37,662 bases of DNA from SNAP01 sp049671745 (GCA_049671745.1 JBATVL010000028.1:1-37662), one strand, 5' to 3'. Shown: positions 1-7,061, counted from the first letter of the stretch. Numbers and translations: made by a program. Notes: generated from the sequence alone by a model not told the origin.

Positions 1-1
1 C

Positions 2-1282
2 ATTACACCTGTTGGAAAAGTGATTCCAACAACCTTAAGCGATTTTAGAGCTCTTATGACTAATGCTTATAAGATTGAACAATCAGCAAATGGTAAATCA
101 TTAACATCTTTAAGATCTGACGAATTAAGTCTTATTGCTTCTAATGATGAATCCAAGATAAATAGAGATATTTATATATGGAATGATCTTAAACATGACG
201 ATATAACTCGTAAGTTTAATTGGTTGATTTATTATAAGATCTTAGTTAATGTTAATCATATTATTGATGAGGGAAACACTGCAACTTTAGGCGATAGAAC
301 TGATATTAATCAGTTAATTGCAGAGGCACATTTATTAAGAGCATATACTCATTTCGACTTAGTAAATCTATATGCTGATGTTTATTCAAAGGATAGCAAA
401 GAGAGTTTAGCTATTCCTTTATCAACAAGTATTGATTTAGGGATGGATTATAAGCGAAATACAGTATTAGAGGTGTATCGTCAGATTCTTGCCGATATAG
501 TTAGAGCTATTCCTCTATTTTCTGTAGACACACAAGCTGCAAATGTGAATTATAGATTTTCTAAAGTCTCTGCTTACGGTTTTGCTGCTAGAGTTTATAT
601 GTACATGTCAGAGTGGGATAAGGCAAGTGAATATACTAAGATGGCCTTAAAGCTTAATAATAAACTTGTAGATATGAATGTTAAGGATGCTAAATTGCCT
701 ATAAAATATAATTCTGTAGAGAATGTTTTAGCAATGGAGATTCCTTTCGGCAGTTCTGTTAAATCAGTAACTTATATATCTGAAAAACTAATAAATTCAT
801 ACGATAAAATAGGTGATAAACGTTTTTCTCTATTTTTTGAAGAGAGTACTAAAGTAGCAGGTCGTTACAAGTCTACATTTGGTGGTTCATTGATTAATGA
901 TAAGGTTTCTATGCGTACTGCTGAGTTTTATCTTAACATGGCAGAAACACAAGTTAAATCACATTCTGGCGATATATCAGTTGCTAAAGATTATCTTAAA
1001 AGATTACTTGTTACTCGTCTTACTCCAGAGGCTTATAAAAAGCAAGAAGGTCTTATCAATGTTATGACTAAAGATGACTTTGCAAACTTAGTGGAGGTTG
1101 AGAGAATGAAGGAATTAGCTTGTCAAGGTTTCCGTTGGTTCGATCTACGTCGTTATGGCAAACCTGAGATTAAGAAAACATATGAAGGAAAAGAATATGT
1201 ATTAAGGAAAAATGATCCTAGATATATAATTCCATTTCCTTTAGAAGCTATACAAAACAATGCCAATTTAAAAGACATTTAG
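2..1282 (+). CDS. SusD/RagB-family outer-membrane lipoprotein, 5' end missing
   Basis: This is the C-terminal bulk of a SusD-like glycan- or nutrient-binding lipoprotein that would sit on the cell surface over a TonB-dependent SusC channel. The frame is open to the left edge (ITPVGKVIPTTLSDFRALM), so the GTG at position 20 is an internal codon and the signal peptide with its lipobox lies outside the window. Family signs are the early VGKVIPTTLSDFRALM segment, the TPR-like stretch AEAHLLRAYTHFDLVNLY, and the C-terminal FRWFDLRRYGKPE and YIIPFPLEAI motifs. About 426 residues are visible; the complete protein would be rather short for the family. A SusC partner would be expected just upstream, outside the window. 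The substrate cannot be told from this sequence. Family assignment is firm. Confidence 0.93.
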   Translation: MTPVGKVIPTTLSDFRALMTNAYKIEQSANGKSLTSLRSDELSLIASNDESKINRDIYIWNDLKHDDITRKFNWLIYYKILVNVNHIIDEGNTATLGDRTDINQLIAEAHLLRAYTHFDLVNLYADVYSKDSKESLAIPLSTSIDLGMDYKRNTVLEVYRQILADIVRAIPLFSVDTQAANVNYRFSKVSAYGFAARVYMYMSEWDKASEYTKMALKLNNKLVDMNVKDAKLPIKYNSVENVLAMEIPFGSSVKSVTYISEKLINSYDKIGDKRFSLFFEESTKVAGRYKSTFGGSLINDKVSMRTAEFYLNMAETQVKSHSGDISVAKDYLKRLLVTRLTPEAYKKQEGLINVMTKDDFANLVEVERMKELACQGFRWFDLRRYGKPEIKKTYEGKEYVLRKNDPRYIIPFPLEAIQNNANLKDI

Positions 1283-1309
1283 TTTTAAAAAATTTATAGT
1301 TCGATTTTA

Positions 1310-1352
1310 GGAGAGGGGAGAGGATATTTATCTTTTTCTCTCTCTCTTTTTT
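1310..1352 (+). terminator. Probable terminator after susD
   Basis: A purine-rich GGAGAGGGGAGAGGAT arm can fold onto ATCTTTTTCTCTCTCTC with several G-U pairs, and the right arm runs into six Ts. The stem is imperfect, but its place 28 bases after the susD stop fits transcription termination. Confidence 0.5.
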
Positions 1353-1371
1353 ATTAAGTTCTTACCATAGC

Positions 1372-1550
1372 CGTATTAAATTCGTATCAAATTCGTATCA
1401 AAGACCCTCATCTAAGTTTGTTCCTATATTAATGCTGCATTCTTTGTGTATTGATGAATATACAATGAGTGTTCGATGAGTACAGAATGAGTGTTCAATG
1501 ACCGTCTTTGATACCTATTTGGTACCTATTTGATATGAGTTTGATATGAC
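1372..1550. repeat. 11-bp periodic repeat array with inverted arms
   Basis: Three 11-bp units (CGTATTAAATT, CGTATCAAATT, CGTATCAAAGA) run from 1372 to 1404. From 1451 to 1549 nine degenerate 11-bp units follow without a break; the last four are CTTTGATACCT, ATTTGGTACCT, ATTTGATATGA and GTTTGATATGA. The left units are the reverse complement of the right ones: 1372-1411 matches the complement of 1498-1537 at 31 of 40 positions by hand alignment, around an 86-base loop. The period is not a multiple of three and no gene covers it. With the susD terminator and the hydG promoter this accounts for the whole 390-base gap between those genes. Confidence 0.8.
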
Positions 1551-1605
1551 TTTATTAAACTATATATATTCTGTGTTGTATAATTGTAATTATTACAAAA
1601 ATGTC

Positions 1606-1636
1606 TTTCACGATAGAAAAATAATGAGCACCTTTG
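1606..1636 (+). promoter_or_regulatory. Probable hydG promoter (Bacteroidota type)
   Basis: TTTC at 1606-1609 and CACCTTTG at 1629-1636 are 19 bases apart. Each is one base from the Bacteroidota primary-sigma consensus (TTTG-N19-TAnnTTTG). The expected start point lies about 30 bases before the hydG ATG. Confidence 0.55.
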
Positions 1637-1672
1637 CATTATTATTTTAAAATAGGATTTAAATAGATATAT

Positions 1673-3172
1673 ATGAGCACGAAGGATTGGATCAAACAAG
1701 TTATCAAACAAGAGGAAATTGATAAGTATCTAGTTGATGGAGAAGACTTCATTAACGAAGACCTGATATGGGATGTTATCAATAAGAATCAATCTCCTGA
1801 TAAAGATAAAGTAAGAAAAATTCTTGAAAAATCTTTAAGAATAGAACGTCTTGAACCAGATGAGGTAGCTACTCTTATGGCTGTCGAAGATGAAGATATG
1901 TGGAAAGAGATGCGTAAAGTTTCTCTTCAAGTAAAGCAAAAAGTATATGATAATCGTATAGTTTTCTTTGCTCCTCTTTACTGTGCTAGTTATTGTGTTA
2001 ATAACTGTGCTTACTGTGGTTTCCGTTGTGAGAATAAAGGAGAGAAGCGTGTTGTTCTTCCAATGGATCAAGTTCAGCAAGAAGCTGCAGCTGTTATTGA
2101 CGAGGGACACAAGAGAATGATAGTCGTTTTTGGCGAGCATGATAAGTCTGATGCTGATTATATGGCTGAATGCATCTCTAATATATATAGTGTGAAACGT
2201 CCTACTCCTTCAGGAAAAGGTTTTAACAATATACGTAGAGTAAATGTTAACGCTGCTCCAATGAGCATAGAGAATCTTAAAAAACTTTGGCGTGCTGGTA
2301 TTGGTACATATCAAGTTTTTCAAGAAACATATCATAAACAAACATATAGAGATGTTCATCCAGAGAATACTTTAAAAGGAAATTATAGATGGCGTTTATA
2401 CGCTTGTCACCGTGCTATGGAGGCAGGAGTAGATGATGTTGCTATTGGTGCATTGTTTGGATTAGCTGATTGGCGTTTCGATCTAATGGGATTAATTTAT
2501 CATGCTATAGATCTAGAAAATCAATTTGGCGTTGGACCACATACTATATCTTTCCCACGTCTACAACCAGCTCCTGGTTCTTACATATCTGAGCATTCAG
2601 AGCATATAGTAACTGATGAGGACTTTAAAAAGATAGTAACTGTTCTTCGTCTTGCTGTTCCTTATACAGGACTTATAGTAACAGCTCGTGAAGAGGCAGA
2701 GATTAAGAATGAAGTGATTTCTTATGGATGTACTCAAACAGATGCTTCTACAAAGATTGGTGTAGGTGCTTATACTGAAGCAAAGAAACAAGAAGATAAT
2801 GCTGATGCTGTTCAGTTTATGCTTGGCGATCAGCGTTCTTTAGACGAGGTTATTAAAGAACTTGCTGAGGGTGGATACATTACTTCATTCTGTACGGCAG
2901 GTTATCGTTGTGGCCGAACAGGAGATAAGATTATGAGTCTTCTAGAGTCTGGCGTTGAAGGTAAATTTTGTAAATTGAATGCAATTCTTACTTTCCGTGA
3001 GTATCTGAACGATTATGCTTCGGAAGAGACTCGTAAAGTGGGTGAGGCTTTAATTGCTAAAGAACTTAAAGCGGTTGAAGAAATGGCTTTCTTTACTGAT
3101 AAAAAATTATTAAAAACATTTAAACTATACTATGATAGAGTTGCAAATGGAGAACGTGACATATATATGTAA
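1673..3172 (+). CDS. hydG: [FeFe]-hydrogenase maturase HydG, radical SAM tyrosine lyase
   Basis: HydG cleaves tyrosine with a radical SAM cluster and supplies the Fe(CO)2CN unit for the H-cluster of [FeFe] hydrogenase. The 499-residue protein has the radical SAM motif CVNNCAYC (C108, C112, C115) near the start of the TIM barrel, followed by the BATS-domain region with HRAMEAGVDDVAIGALFGL and VGPHTISFPRLQPA. It is too long for ThiH and carries a cysteine-bearing C-terminal extension, which favours HydG. The extension is unusual: the typical CX2CX22C pattern reads C407-T-A-G410-Y-R-C413 and C433, so the first and third cysteines keep their spacing while the second has moved three residues on. 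No hydE, hydF or hydrogenase gene is in the window. The ATG at 1673 is well placed after the promoter, and the next gene overlaps its 3' end. Confidence 0.9.
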   Translation: MSTKDWIKQVIKQEEIDKYLVDGEDFINEDLIWDVINKNQSPDKDKVRKILEKSLRIERLEPDEVATLMAVEDEDMWKEMRKVSLQVKQKVYDNRIVFFAPLYCASYCVNNCAYCGFRCENKGEKRVVLPMDQVQQEAAAVIDEGHKRMIVVFGEHDKSDADYMAECISNIYSVKRPTPSGKGFNNIRRVNVNAAPMSIENLKKLWRAGIGTYQVFQETYHKQTYRDVHPENTLKGNYRWRLYACHRAMEAGVDDVAIGALFGLADWRFDLMGLIYHAIDLENQFGVGPHTISFPRLQPAPGSYISEHSEHIVTDEDFKKIVTVLRLAVPYTGLIVTAREEAEIKNEVISYGCTQTDASTKIGVGAYTEAKKQEDNADAVQFMLGDQRSLDEVIKELAEGGYITSFCTAGYRCGRTGDKIMSLLESGVEGKFCKLNAILTFREYLNDYASEETRKVGEALIAKELKAVEEMAFFTDKKLLKTFKLYYDRVANGERDIYM

Positions 3173-3443
3173 CAGATCTCTTGAGATTTTAGATAAGCAA
3201 ATAAGCATAGAGAAGAAATTCGCAGAGCTAGTTCCGCTTCTTGAAAAAGAAGCAGGACTAGTTCTTGCTTTTTGTGAGATAATCGTAAGTAGATGGAAAT
3301 TTATAGTAGGTTCTAAAGATTTTACTACTCCATCTTATAAGTATATAAGTGATAAGACTCATTATGGTATAATGGTGCAAGACTGGGGGAGTTTTAAGCA
3401 TGAATATCCTGATCTTATGAAGCTTATCTTAAGTAAACTATAG
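3132..3443 (+). CDS. Unrecognised small protein overlapping the hydG 3' end
   Basis: I do not recognise this protein. It has at most 103 residues if it starts at the ATG at 3132; the ATG at 3150 gives 97. Either way it overlaps the end of hydG in another frame, by 41 or 23 bases. It is a charged soluble protein with no signal peptide or membrane segment: a probable amphipathic helix (residues about 15-40, EILDKQISIEKKFAELVPLL), then a part rich in aromatic residues (SRWKFIVGSKDF, KYISDKTHYGIMVQDWGSF). Codon use resembles that of its neighbours. The overlap suggests co-transcription and coupled translation with hydG, so a link to hydrogenase maturation is possible but only inferred. It is not the small TM1266-type regulator often found near hyd genes, as far as I can tell. 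Confidence 0.55.
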   Translation: MIELQMENVTYICNRSLEILDKQISIEKKFAELVPLLEKEAGLVLAFCEIIVSRWKFIVGSKDFTTPSYKYISDKTHYGIMVQDWGSFKHEYPDLMKLILSKL

Positions 3444-3681
3444 AGGTGTAGCTTGTTTTAGGCAATAGACATGTGATCTATACATAAATTAAGTTAAAAA
3501 GTTATTAACACGATAATTAATTGATATATAGTCTCTTAACATTAAAATGTTTGTAAGAGTATTTTTGTGGTGTATCTAATTTTCATAAATTCGTATTCAT
3601 ATAAAAATATAGGTCTAAAAATAGCAGTCTTTATTGTTTTAGGTTGATCTATATATGTTATTCGGAATAAGAAAGAATAAA
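3444..3681. other. AT-rich spacer without a recognisable gene
   Basis: These 240 bases are stop-rich in all frames. I see no tRNA, no strong hairpin and no clear terminator for the hydG operon. They lead into the candidate RNA that follows. Confidence 0.6.
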
Positions 3682-3689
3682 TAAATTTG
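3682..3689 (+). promoter_or_regulatory. Possible -7 element of the structured RNA
   Basis: TAAATTTG fits TAnnTTTG exactly. There is no convincing TTTG at the matching upstream distance, so the call rests on this element and on the structured segment just downstream. Confidence 0.35.
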
Positions 3690-3693
3690 AACA

Positions 3694-3868
3694 GGTTTGA
3701 ATCTTATATAGGTACCACTAACCTTTACTCTTTATAGTAATAAAGACAAACCGATAATATCTCAATGGGACTAATTGATTAATATAGTCCATCTACTTAA
3801 GAATTTTAATTTATTCTGAGAACAGAATACACCTATTAAAAGAGAGCGCCCTCATCGCTCTCTTTTTA
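3694..3868 (+). ncRNA. Candidate structured non-coding RNA
   Basis: A run of hairpins ends in a textbook terminator and has no reading frame. The first domain closes with GGTTTG (3694-3699) pairing CAAACC (3747-3752), then TCTT (3702-3705) with AAGA (3743-3746), and holds a TTACT/AGTAA hairpin (3725-3740). The next hairpin pairs ATGGGACTA with TAGTCCAT around 3765-3792 (one bulged G). Then comes ATTCTG-AGAA-CAGAAT (3813-3828), and last the terminator stem. I cannot match it to a known family; the arms do not form one long closing stem as 6S RNA would. It could instead be a 3' UTR of the hydG transcript. Confidence 0.45.
3841..3868 (+). terminator. Strong intrinsic terminator
   Basis: AGAGAGCG and CGCTCTCT form a perfect 8-bp stem around CCCTCAT, followed by a run of Ts. 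Confidence 0.85.
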
Positions 3869-4129
3869 TATTTTATATTTTAATAATCTTAGTTTTGAAA
3901 GAGATATCACATTCTATGATGATAAAGCGTTATTTTAAGGGTTTATAGATAGTGATTATAAAATTTATCATATTATACCCTCTACTTTTTGTCGAAAAAG
4001 CGATGAATTAGACTTTTAGCTAAAAAAAAAGTGAATTTTTTTTCTCAATGAAATAAGGGCTTTCTAAGCTTTTTATGTGTAGTTTGTGAATTTAAATGCA
4101 AAAAGGTGTAGCTAAGTGAAGATTTATAT
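3869..4129. other. AT-rich gap upstream of the cold-shock gene
   Basis: There is no gene here. It holds a small CTTTTT-GTCG-AAAAAG hairpin near 3985-4000 and a stretch of nine As facing eight Ts around 4020-4045, which could fold or bend. Nothing else stands out. Confidence 0.5.
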
Positions 4130-4137
4130 TACCTTTG
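4130..4137 (+). promoter_or_regulatory. Promoter -7 element of the csp gene
   Basis: TACCTTTG matches TAnnTTTG exactly and would start transcription about 23 bases before the ATG at 4167. The -33 element is poor. The implied leader is much shorter than the long cold-sensing leader of E. coli cspA. Confidence 0.55.
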
Positions 4138-4166
4138 TCTATTATATTATTATTTAATTTTTAGCA

Positions 4167-4358
4167 ATGAACAAAGGAACAGTAAAATTTTTCAATGAAA
4201 CTAAAGGATTTGGTTTCATTTGTGAAGAAGGAACAAACAAAGAGCATTTCGTACACATTTCTGGTTTAATCGATGAAATCCGTGAAGGTGATGTTGTTGA
4301 ATTCGAACTACAAGAAGGTAAAAAAGGATTAAACGCAGTAAACGTTAAAGTACTTTAA
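4167..4358 (+). CDS. Cold-shock protein (CspA family)
   Basis: This 63-residue protein is a complete single cold-shock domain, a five-stranded OB fold that binds single-stranded RNA and DNA and melts secondary structure. RNP1 is KGFGFI (residues 13-18) and RNP2 is HFVHI (27-31), with the GTVKFFN start typical of the family. Length is slightly below the usual 65-70 residues. It has its own promoter and a strong terminator just after it, so it is a monocistronic gene next to a second cold-shock-domain gene. Whether it is cold-induced cannot be read from the sequence. Confidence 0.93.
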   Translation: MNKGTVKFFNETKGFGFICEEGTNKEHFVHISGLIDEIREGDVVEFELQEGKKGLNAVNVKVL

Positions 4359-4390
4359 TCGTTACTCTTTAATTTTTTGAGAAAATAAGG

Positions 4391-4418
4391 GAGCCTATCA
4401 AAATCGATAGGCTCTTTT
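4391..4418 (+). terminator. Intrinsic terminator after csp
   Basis: GAGCCTATC (4391-4399) and GATAGGCTC (4406-4414) make a perfect 9-bp stem with a 6-base loop and a TTTT tail. Confidence 0.9.
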
Positions 4419-4558
4419 CTTATACCTATATTTTTTACTGTGACTACAATTCTAACAGTCTAAAAATCACATCATAAGGCAGTTTAATTTATTTTTGTAT
4501 CTTTATGCCCTGATGTGCGTATAATATTAAAAACTAATTTTTTAAAATAAAATATTTA

Positions 4559-5008
4559 ATGGCGAAATCGCAAGACACTTTTAATAAAAAAGAGAAAGAG
4601 AAGAAACGTTTAAAAAAACGACAAGAGAAAGCGCTTAAAAAAGTAGATCGTAAAAATAATCCAGGTGCTTCTGATTTTGATAGCATGATTGCTTATGTTG
4701 ACGAGGATGGAAATCTTACAGATACTCCTCCAGATCCAACAAAGAAAAAGAAGATTATCAAAGCTGAGAGTATTGAAATAGGTGTTCCTAGAAGAGAAGA
4801 TGTTGAAATTGATCCTATACATAAAGGTAAAATCGACTTCTTTAATGACTCTAAGGGTTACGGTTTTATAAAAGAGCAAGATACTAACGAAAAATATTTC
4901 GTTCATATTAATGGTTTACTTGAAGAAGTAGTTGAAGGAGACAAAGTTTCTTTCGAACTTGAAAAAGGTTTAAAAGGTTTGAATGCTGTAAGAGTTAAGA
5001 AGGTCTAG
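4559..5008 (+). CDS. Cold-shock-domain protein with Lys-rich N-terminal extension
   Basis: The 149-residue protein has two parts. Residues 1-85 are strongly charged and probably disordered, starting with alternating Lys/Glu (KKEKEKKRLKKRQEKALKK) and followed by an acidic stretch. Residues 88-149 are a cold-shock domain with RNP1 KGYGFI and RNP2 KYFVHI, closely similar to the small Csp encoded 200 bases upstream. The gene lies 16 bases before a DEAD-box helicase gene, so the two are almost certainly co-transcribed; together they suggest an RNA-unwinding module in which the CSD protein holds strands that the helicase opens. A weak promoter (TATCTTTA at 4498-4505) precedes it. The extension could bind RNA or the ribosome, but that is inference. 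Confidence 0.88.
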   Translation: MAKSQDTFNKKEKEKKRLKKRQEKALKKVDRKNNPGASDFDSMIAYVDEDGNLTDTPPDPTKKKKIIKAESIEIGVPRREDVEIDPIHKGKIDFFNDSKGYGFIKEQDTNEKYFVHINGLLEEVVEGDKVSFELEKGLKGLNAVRVKKV

Positions 5009-5024
5009 TTTCTGACTTATATAT

Positions 5025-6320
5025 ATGACATTCAAAGAAATAGGACTTATCGAACCAATTCTTGAGGCACTTAGTGTTCAAGGATATACACATCCCACAC
5101 CGATACAAGCAAAATCAATTCCTATATTATTAAAAGGAAGAGATTTATTGGGATGTGCACAAACAGGCACAGGAAAAACGGCAGCTTTTGCTATTCCTAT
5201 TATTCAGATGTTAAGTCGAGATAAAAGGTCAACAAAGGTTAGACGAAAAATTAGAGCACTTGTAATTACTCCTACACGTGAATTAGCAATACAAATTGCA
5301 GATAGTTTTAATTCGTATGGAGAATATACAGATATAAAAAACACTGTTATTTTTGGTGGTGTTAAACAAGGAGGACAGACTAAGGCTCTTAATGCTGGTG
5401 TTGATGTTCTTATTGCTACTCCAGGTAGATTACTAGATTTGATGACTCAAGGATTTGTTTCTCTTAGAGATATAGATTTTTTTGTTCTTGATGAAGCGGA
5501 TCGTATGCTTGACATGGGTTTTATTCATGATATTAAGAAAGTTATTGCTAAATTACCTATAGAAAGACAATCTCTGTTTTTCTCGGCTACTATGGCTCCT
5601 AATATTATTCAACTTTCTCATAGAATTCTTGATAATGCTGAAACAGTAATTGTGCAGCCAGAGCAGACAACTGCTGAAAAGGTTGGACAAGGAATGTGTT
5701 TTGTTGCTAAAAAGGATAAAGCGAAATTGTTAATTCATACTCTTCAAACTCAAGAATATAATTCGGCTCTTGTTTTTACTCGAACTAAGCATGGTGCTGA
5801 TAAAATAGTGAAGTTATTAAGAATTGCGAATATTTCTTCTAATGCTATTCATGGAAATAAGACTCAGGCGTCTCGTCAAAGAGCTTTAAATGAATTCAAG
5901 GCTGGAGAAACAAACGTTCTTATTGCTACTGATATTGCTGCTCGTGGTATAGATGTTGATGGTTTAGATTTAGTAATTAATTACGAATTACCGAATATTC
6001 CTGAAACATATGTTCACAGAATAGGTAGAACAGGTAGAGCTGCAGCTAGTGGAATTGCAATTTCTTTCTGCGAGCTTGAAGAGAGAGCTTATCTTAAGGA
6101 TATTGAAAAGCTTATTAAGCAGGAGATTCCTCGTGTTAAGAATAATCCTTATGAGGATAATACTCCTTATGATGAAAAAATTCATAAACATGATCCTAAA
6201 AAGAAAGCTCCAAGATATAAGCATACTCATCCTCCTAAGGCAGGTAATAGTAAATCTAATAACTCTCAAAGAGGTGGTGATTCTAAACGTAGAACTGCAT
6301 CTCCTAGAAAAAGAAGCTAA
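5025..6320 (+). CDS. ATP-dependent DEAD-box RNA helicase, RhlE-like
   Basis: The 431-residue protein carries the full helicase set: an N-terminal Q-motif region (GYTHPTPIQ), Walker A AQTGTGKT (45-52), PTREL (83-87), GG, TPGR (132-135), DEAD (156-159), SAT (187-189) and HRIGRTGRAA in the second RecA domain. The last 55 residues or so are a basic, Ser/Asn/Lys-rich tail, as in RhlE and CsdA relatives, likely used to grip RNA. Such enzymes act in ribosome assembly and RNA turnover, often at low temperature. It lies between the cold-shock-domain gene (16 bases upstream) and ywbE (2 bases downstream). The exact paralogue (RhlE, CsdA or SrmB) cannot be fixed. Confidence 0.95.
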   Translation: MTFKEIGLIEPILEALSVQGYTHPTPIQAKSIPILLKGRDLLGCAQTGTGKTAAFAIPIIQMLSRDKRSTKVRRKIRALVITPTRELAIQIADSFNSYGEYTDIKNTVIFGGVKQGGQTKALNAGVDVLIATPGRLLDLMTQGFVSLRDIDFFVLDEADRMLDMGFIHDIKKVIAKLPIERQSLFFSATMAPNIIQLSHRILDNAETVIVQPEQTTAEKVGQGMCFVAKKDKAKLLIHTLQTQEYNSALVFTRTKHGADKIVKLLRIANISSNAIHGNKTQASRQRALNEFKAGETNVLIATDIAARGIDVDGLDLVINYELPNIPETYVHRIGRTGRAAASGIAISFCELEERAYLKDIEKLIKQEIPRVKNNPYEDNTPYDEKIHKHDPKKKAPRYKHTHPPKAGNSKSNNSQRGGDSKRRTASPRKRS

Positions 6321-6322
6321 TT

Positions 6323-6538
6323 ATGGAAATTTATAAACTTGACGGTAAACTTAGAAAAAACGTAAAGATTGGACTTGAAGTTGAGATAGTACAGAAGAAT
6401 CATCAACGAACGGGAGAATTAACAGACGGAATAGTTAAGAAACTTCTTACAAAATCACCACAACATCCTCATGGAATTAAGGTAATGTTAGAAACTGGTG
6501 AAGTGGGAAGAGTCAAAAATATAATGGACGAAGATTAA
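6323..6538 (+). CDS. YwbE family protein (DUF2196)
   Basis: A 71-residue protein that matches the YwbE family from memory, with the core VEIVQKNHQRTGELTDGIVK and the conserved SPQHPHGIKV followed by a Gly-Val-Gly-Arg-Val-like end. The family is widespread in bacteria and looks like a small beta-barrel of KOW or SH3 type, with no agreed function. It starts 2 bases after the helicase stop and is the last gene of that operon, which ends in a strong terminator. The context supports a role in RNA handling, but this is inference. Confidence 0.88.
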   Translation: MEIYKLDGKLRKNVKIGLEVEIVQKNHQRTGELTDGIVKKLLTKSPQHPHGIKVMLETGEVGRVKNIMDED

Positions 6539-6558
6539 GCTTTTACTTTATATATAAA

Positions 6559-6594
6559 GGGCTGATGGATTTTATAATCTATCAGCCCTTTTTT
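6559..6594 (+). terminator. Terminator of the csd-helicase-ywbE operon
   Basis: GGGCTGATGGATT (6559-6571) pairs with AATCTATCAGCCC (6576-6588), one G-U pair, 4-base loop, then six Ts. Confidence 0.92.
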
Positions 6595-6667
6595 ATTTAG
6601 CAGTTTTTTACGTTTTGTTTGTAAATCCTTAATCCATAAATAAATAAGGCTTTCTTGTTTATTTTAG

Positions 6668-6675
6668 TACCTTTG
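6668..6675 (+). promoter_or_regulatory. Promoter -7 element of the small gene at 6729
   Basis: TACCTTTG fits the consensus exactly. The start point would be near 6682, leaving a leader of about 45 bases before the ATG at 6729. No clear -33 box. Confidence 0.5.
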
Positions 6676-6728
6676 TGCGTCGTTAATTATACAAATACGA
6701 GAGACCTATTTACTAATTTATATTTTGG

Positions 6729-7007
6729 ATGAGGAAAATCAGAAAAACATTTTTGAAAAAAATATGTTTTGATATTCTGCGAGAGAGAGAAAGAATAATA
6801 CAAAGCAAATCCTTACAAGGTAAGGAGCTTGATGCAATTGAAACTATTCACGAGAACAAGGTATGTATACTTGATATATTACCTGTTTTAGATGAAGTTG
6901 TTGATAGTGAAAATACTGAAAGCATGTTTAACCGTATTGGTGGCTTGTCTTTCAAGAAGTTGAAATTTATGATTGCGCCTACTTTCGCAAGCTCAGGTTC
7001 CTTATGA
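6729..7007 (+). CDS. Unrecognised 92-residue protein
   Basis: I do not recognise this protein. The N-terminus is very basic (MRKIRKTFLKKICFDILRERER) and the middle is acidic (LDILPVLDEVVDSENTE). There is no signal peptide, membrane segment or known motif. The tail, residues 70-92 (FSFKK-like then a Ser/Ala/Gly end), is weakly structured. Support for it being real comes from an exact -7 promoter element in the right place, base use similar to that of neighbours, and a hairpin terminator 5 bases after the stop. It stands alone, between the ywbE terminator and the BCCT transporter gene. Confidence 0.5.
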   Translation: MRKIRKTFLKKICFDILRERERIIQSKSLQGKELDAIETIHENKVCILDILPVLDEVVDSENTESMFNRIGGLSFKKLKFMIAPTFASSGSL

Positions 7008-7011
7008 CCTT

Positions 7012-7032
7012 GAACCACTAAATGGTTCTTTT
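7012..7032 (+). terminator. Probable terminator after the small gene
   Basis: GAACCA-CTAAA-TGGTTC followed by TTTT, directly after the stop codon at 7007. Confidence 0.65.
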
Positions 7033-7038
7033 AAGAGG

Positions 7039-7061
7039 GCAGTTTTTTATACTGCAATTTT
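7039..7061 (+). terminator. Second, weaker hairpin
   Basis: GCAGT (7039-7043) and ACTGC (7051-7055) close a T-rich loop and lead into AATTTTC. It may back up the hairpin just before it. The rest of the gap to 7230 is AT-rich and I find no clear promoter for the transporter gene. Confidence 0.35.

Noticed and set aside
20..1282. GTG at position 20 as the start of the SusD gene
   Set aside because: The frame is open to the window edge and the upstream residues (ITPVGK) continue the family alignment, so the gene is simply cut.
1451..1549. CRISPR array
   Set aside because: Units are 11 bp with no spacers of unique sequence, and no cas genes are near.
1673..3172. ThiH instead of HydG
   Set aside because: The protein is about 120 residues longer than ThiH and has a cysteine-containing C-terminal extension; no thiamine genes are adjacent.
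3691..3711. tRNA T-arm (GGTTTGAATC)
   Set aside because: The flanking bases cannot form the T-stem or an acceptor stem, and no cloverleaf fits.
3694..3868. 6S RNA
   Set aside because: There is no long closing stem with a central bubble joining the two ends; instead there are successive hairpins and a terminator.
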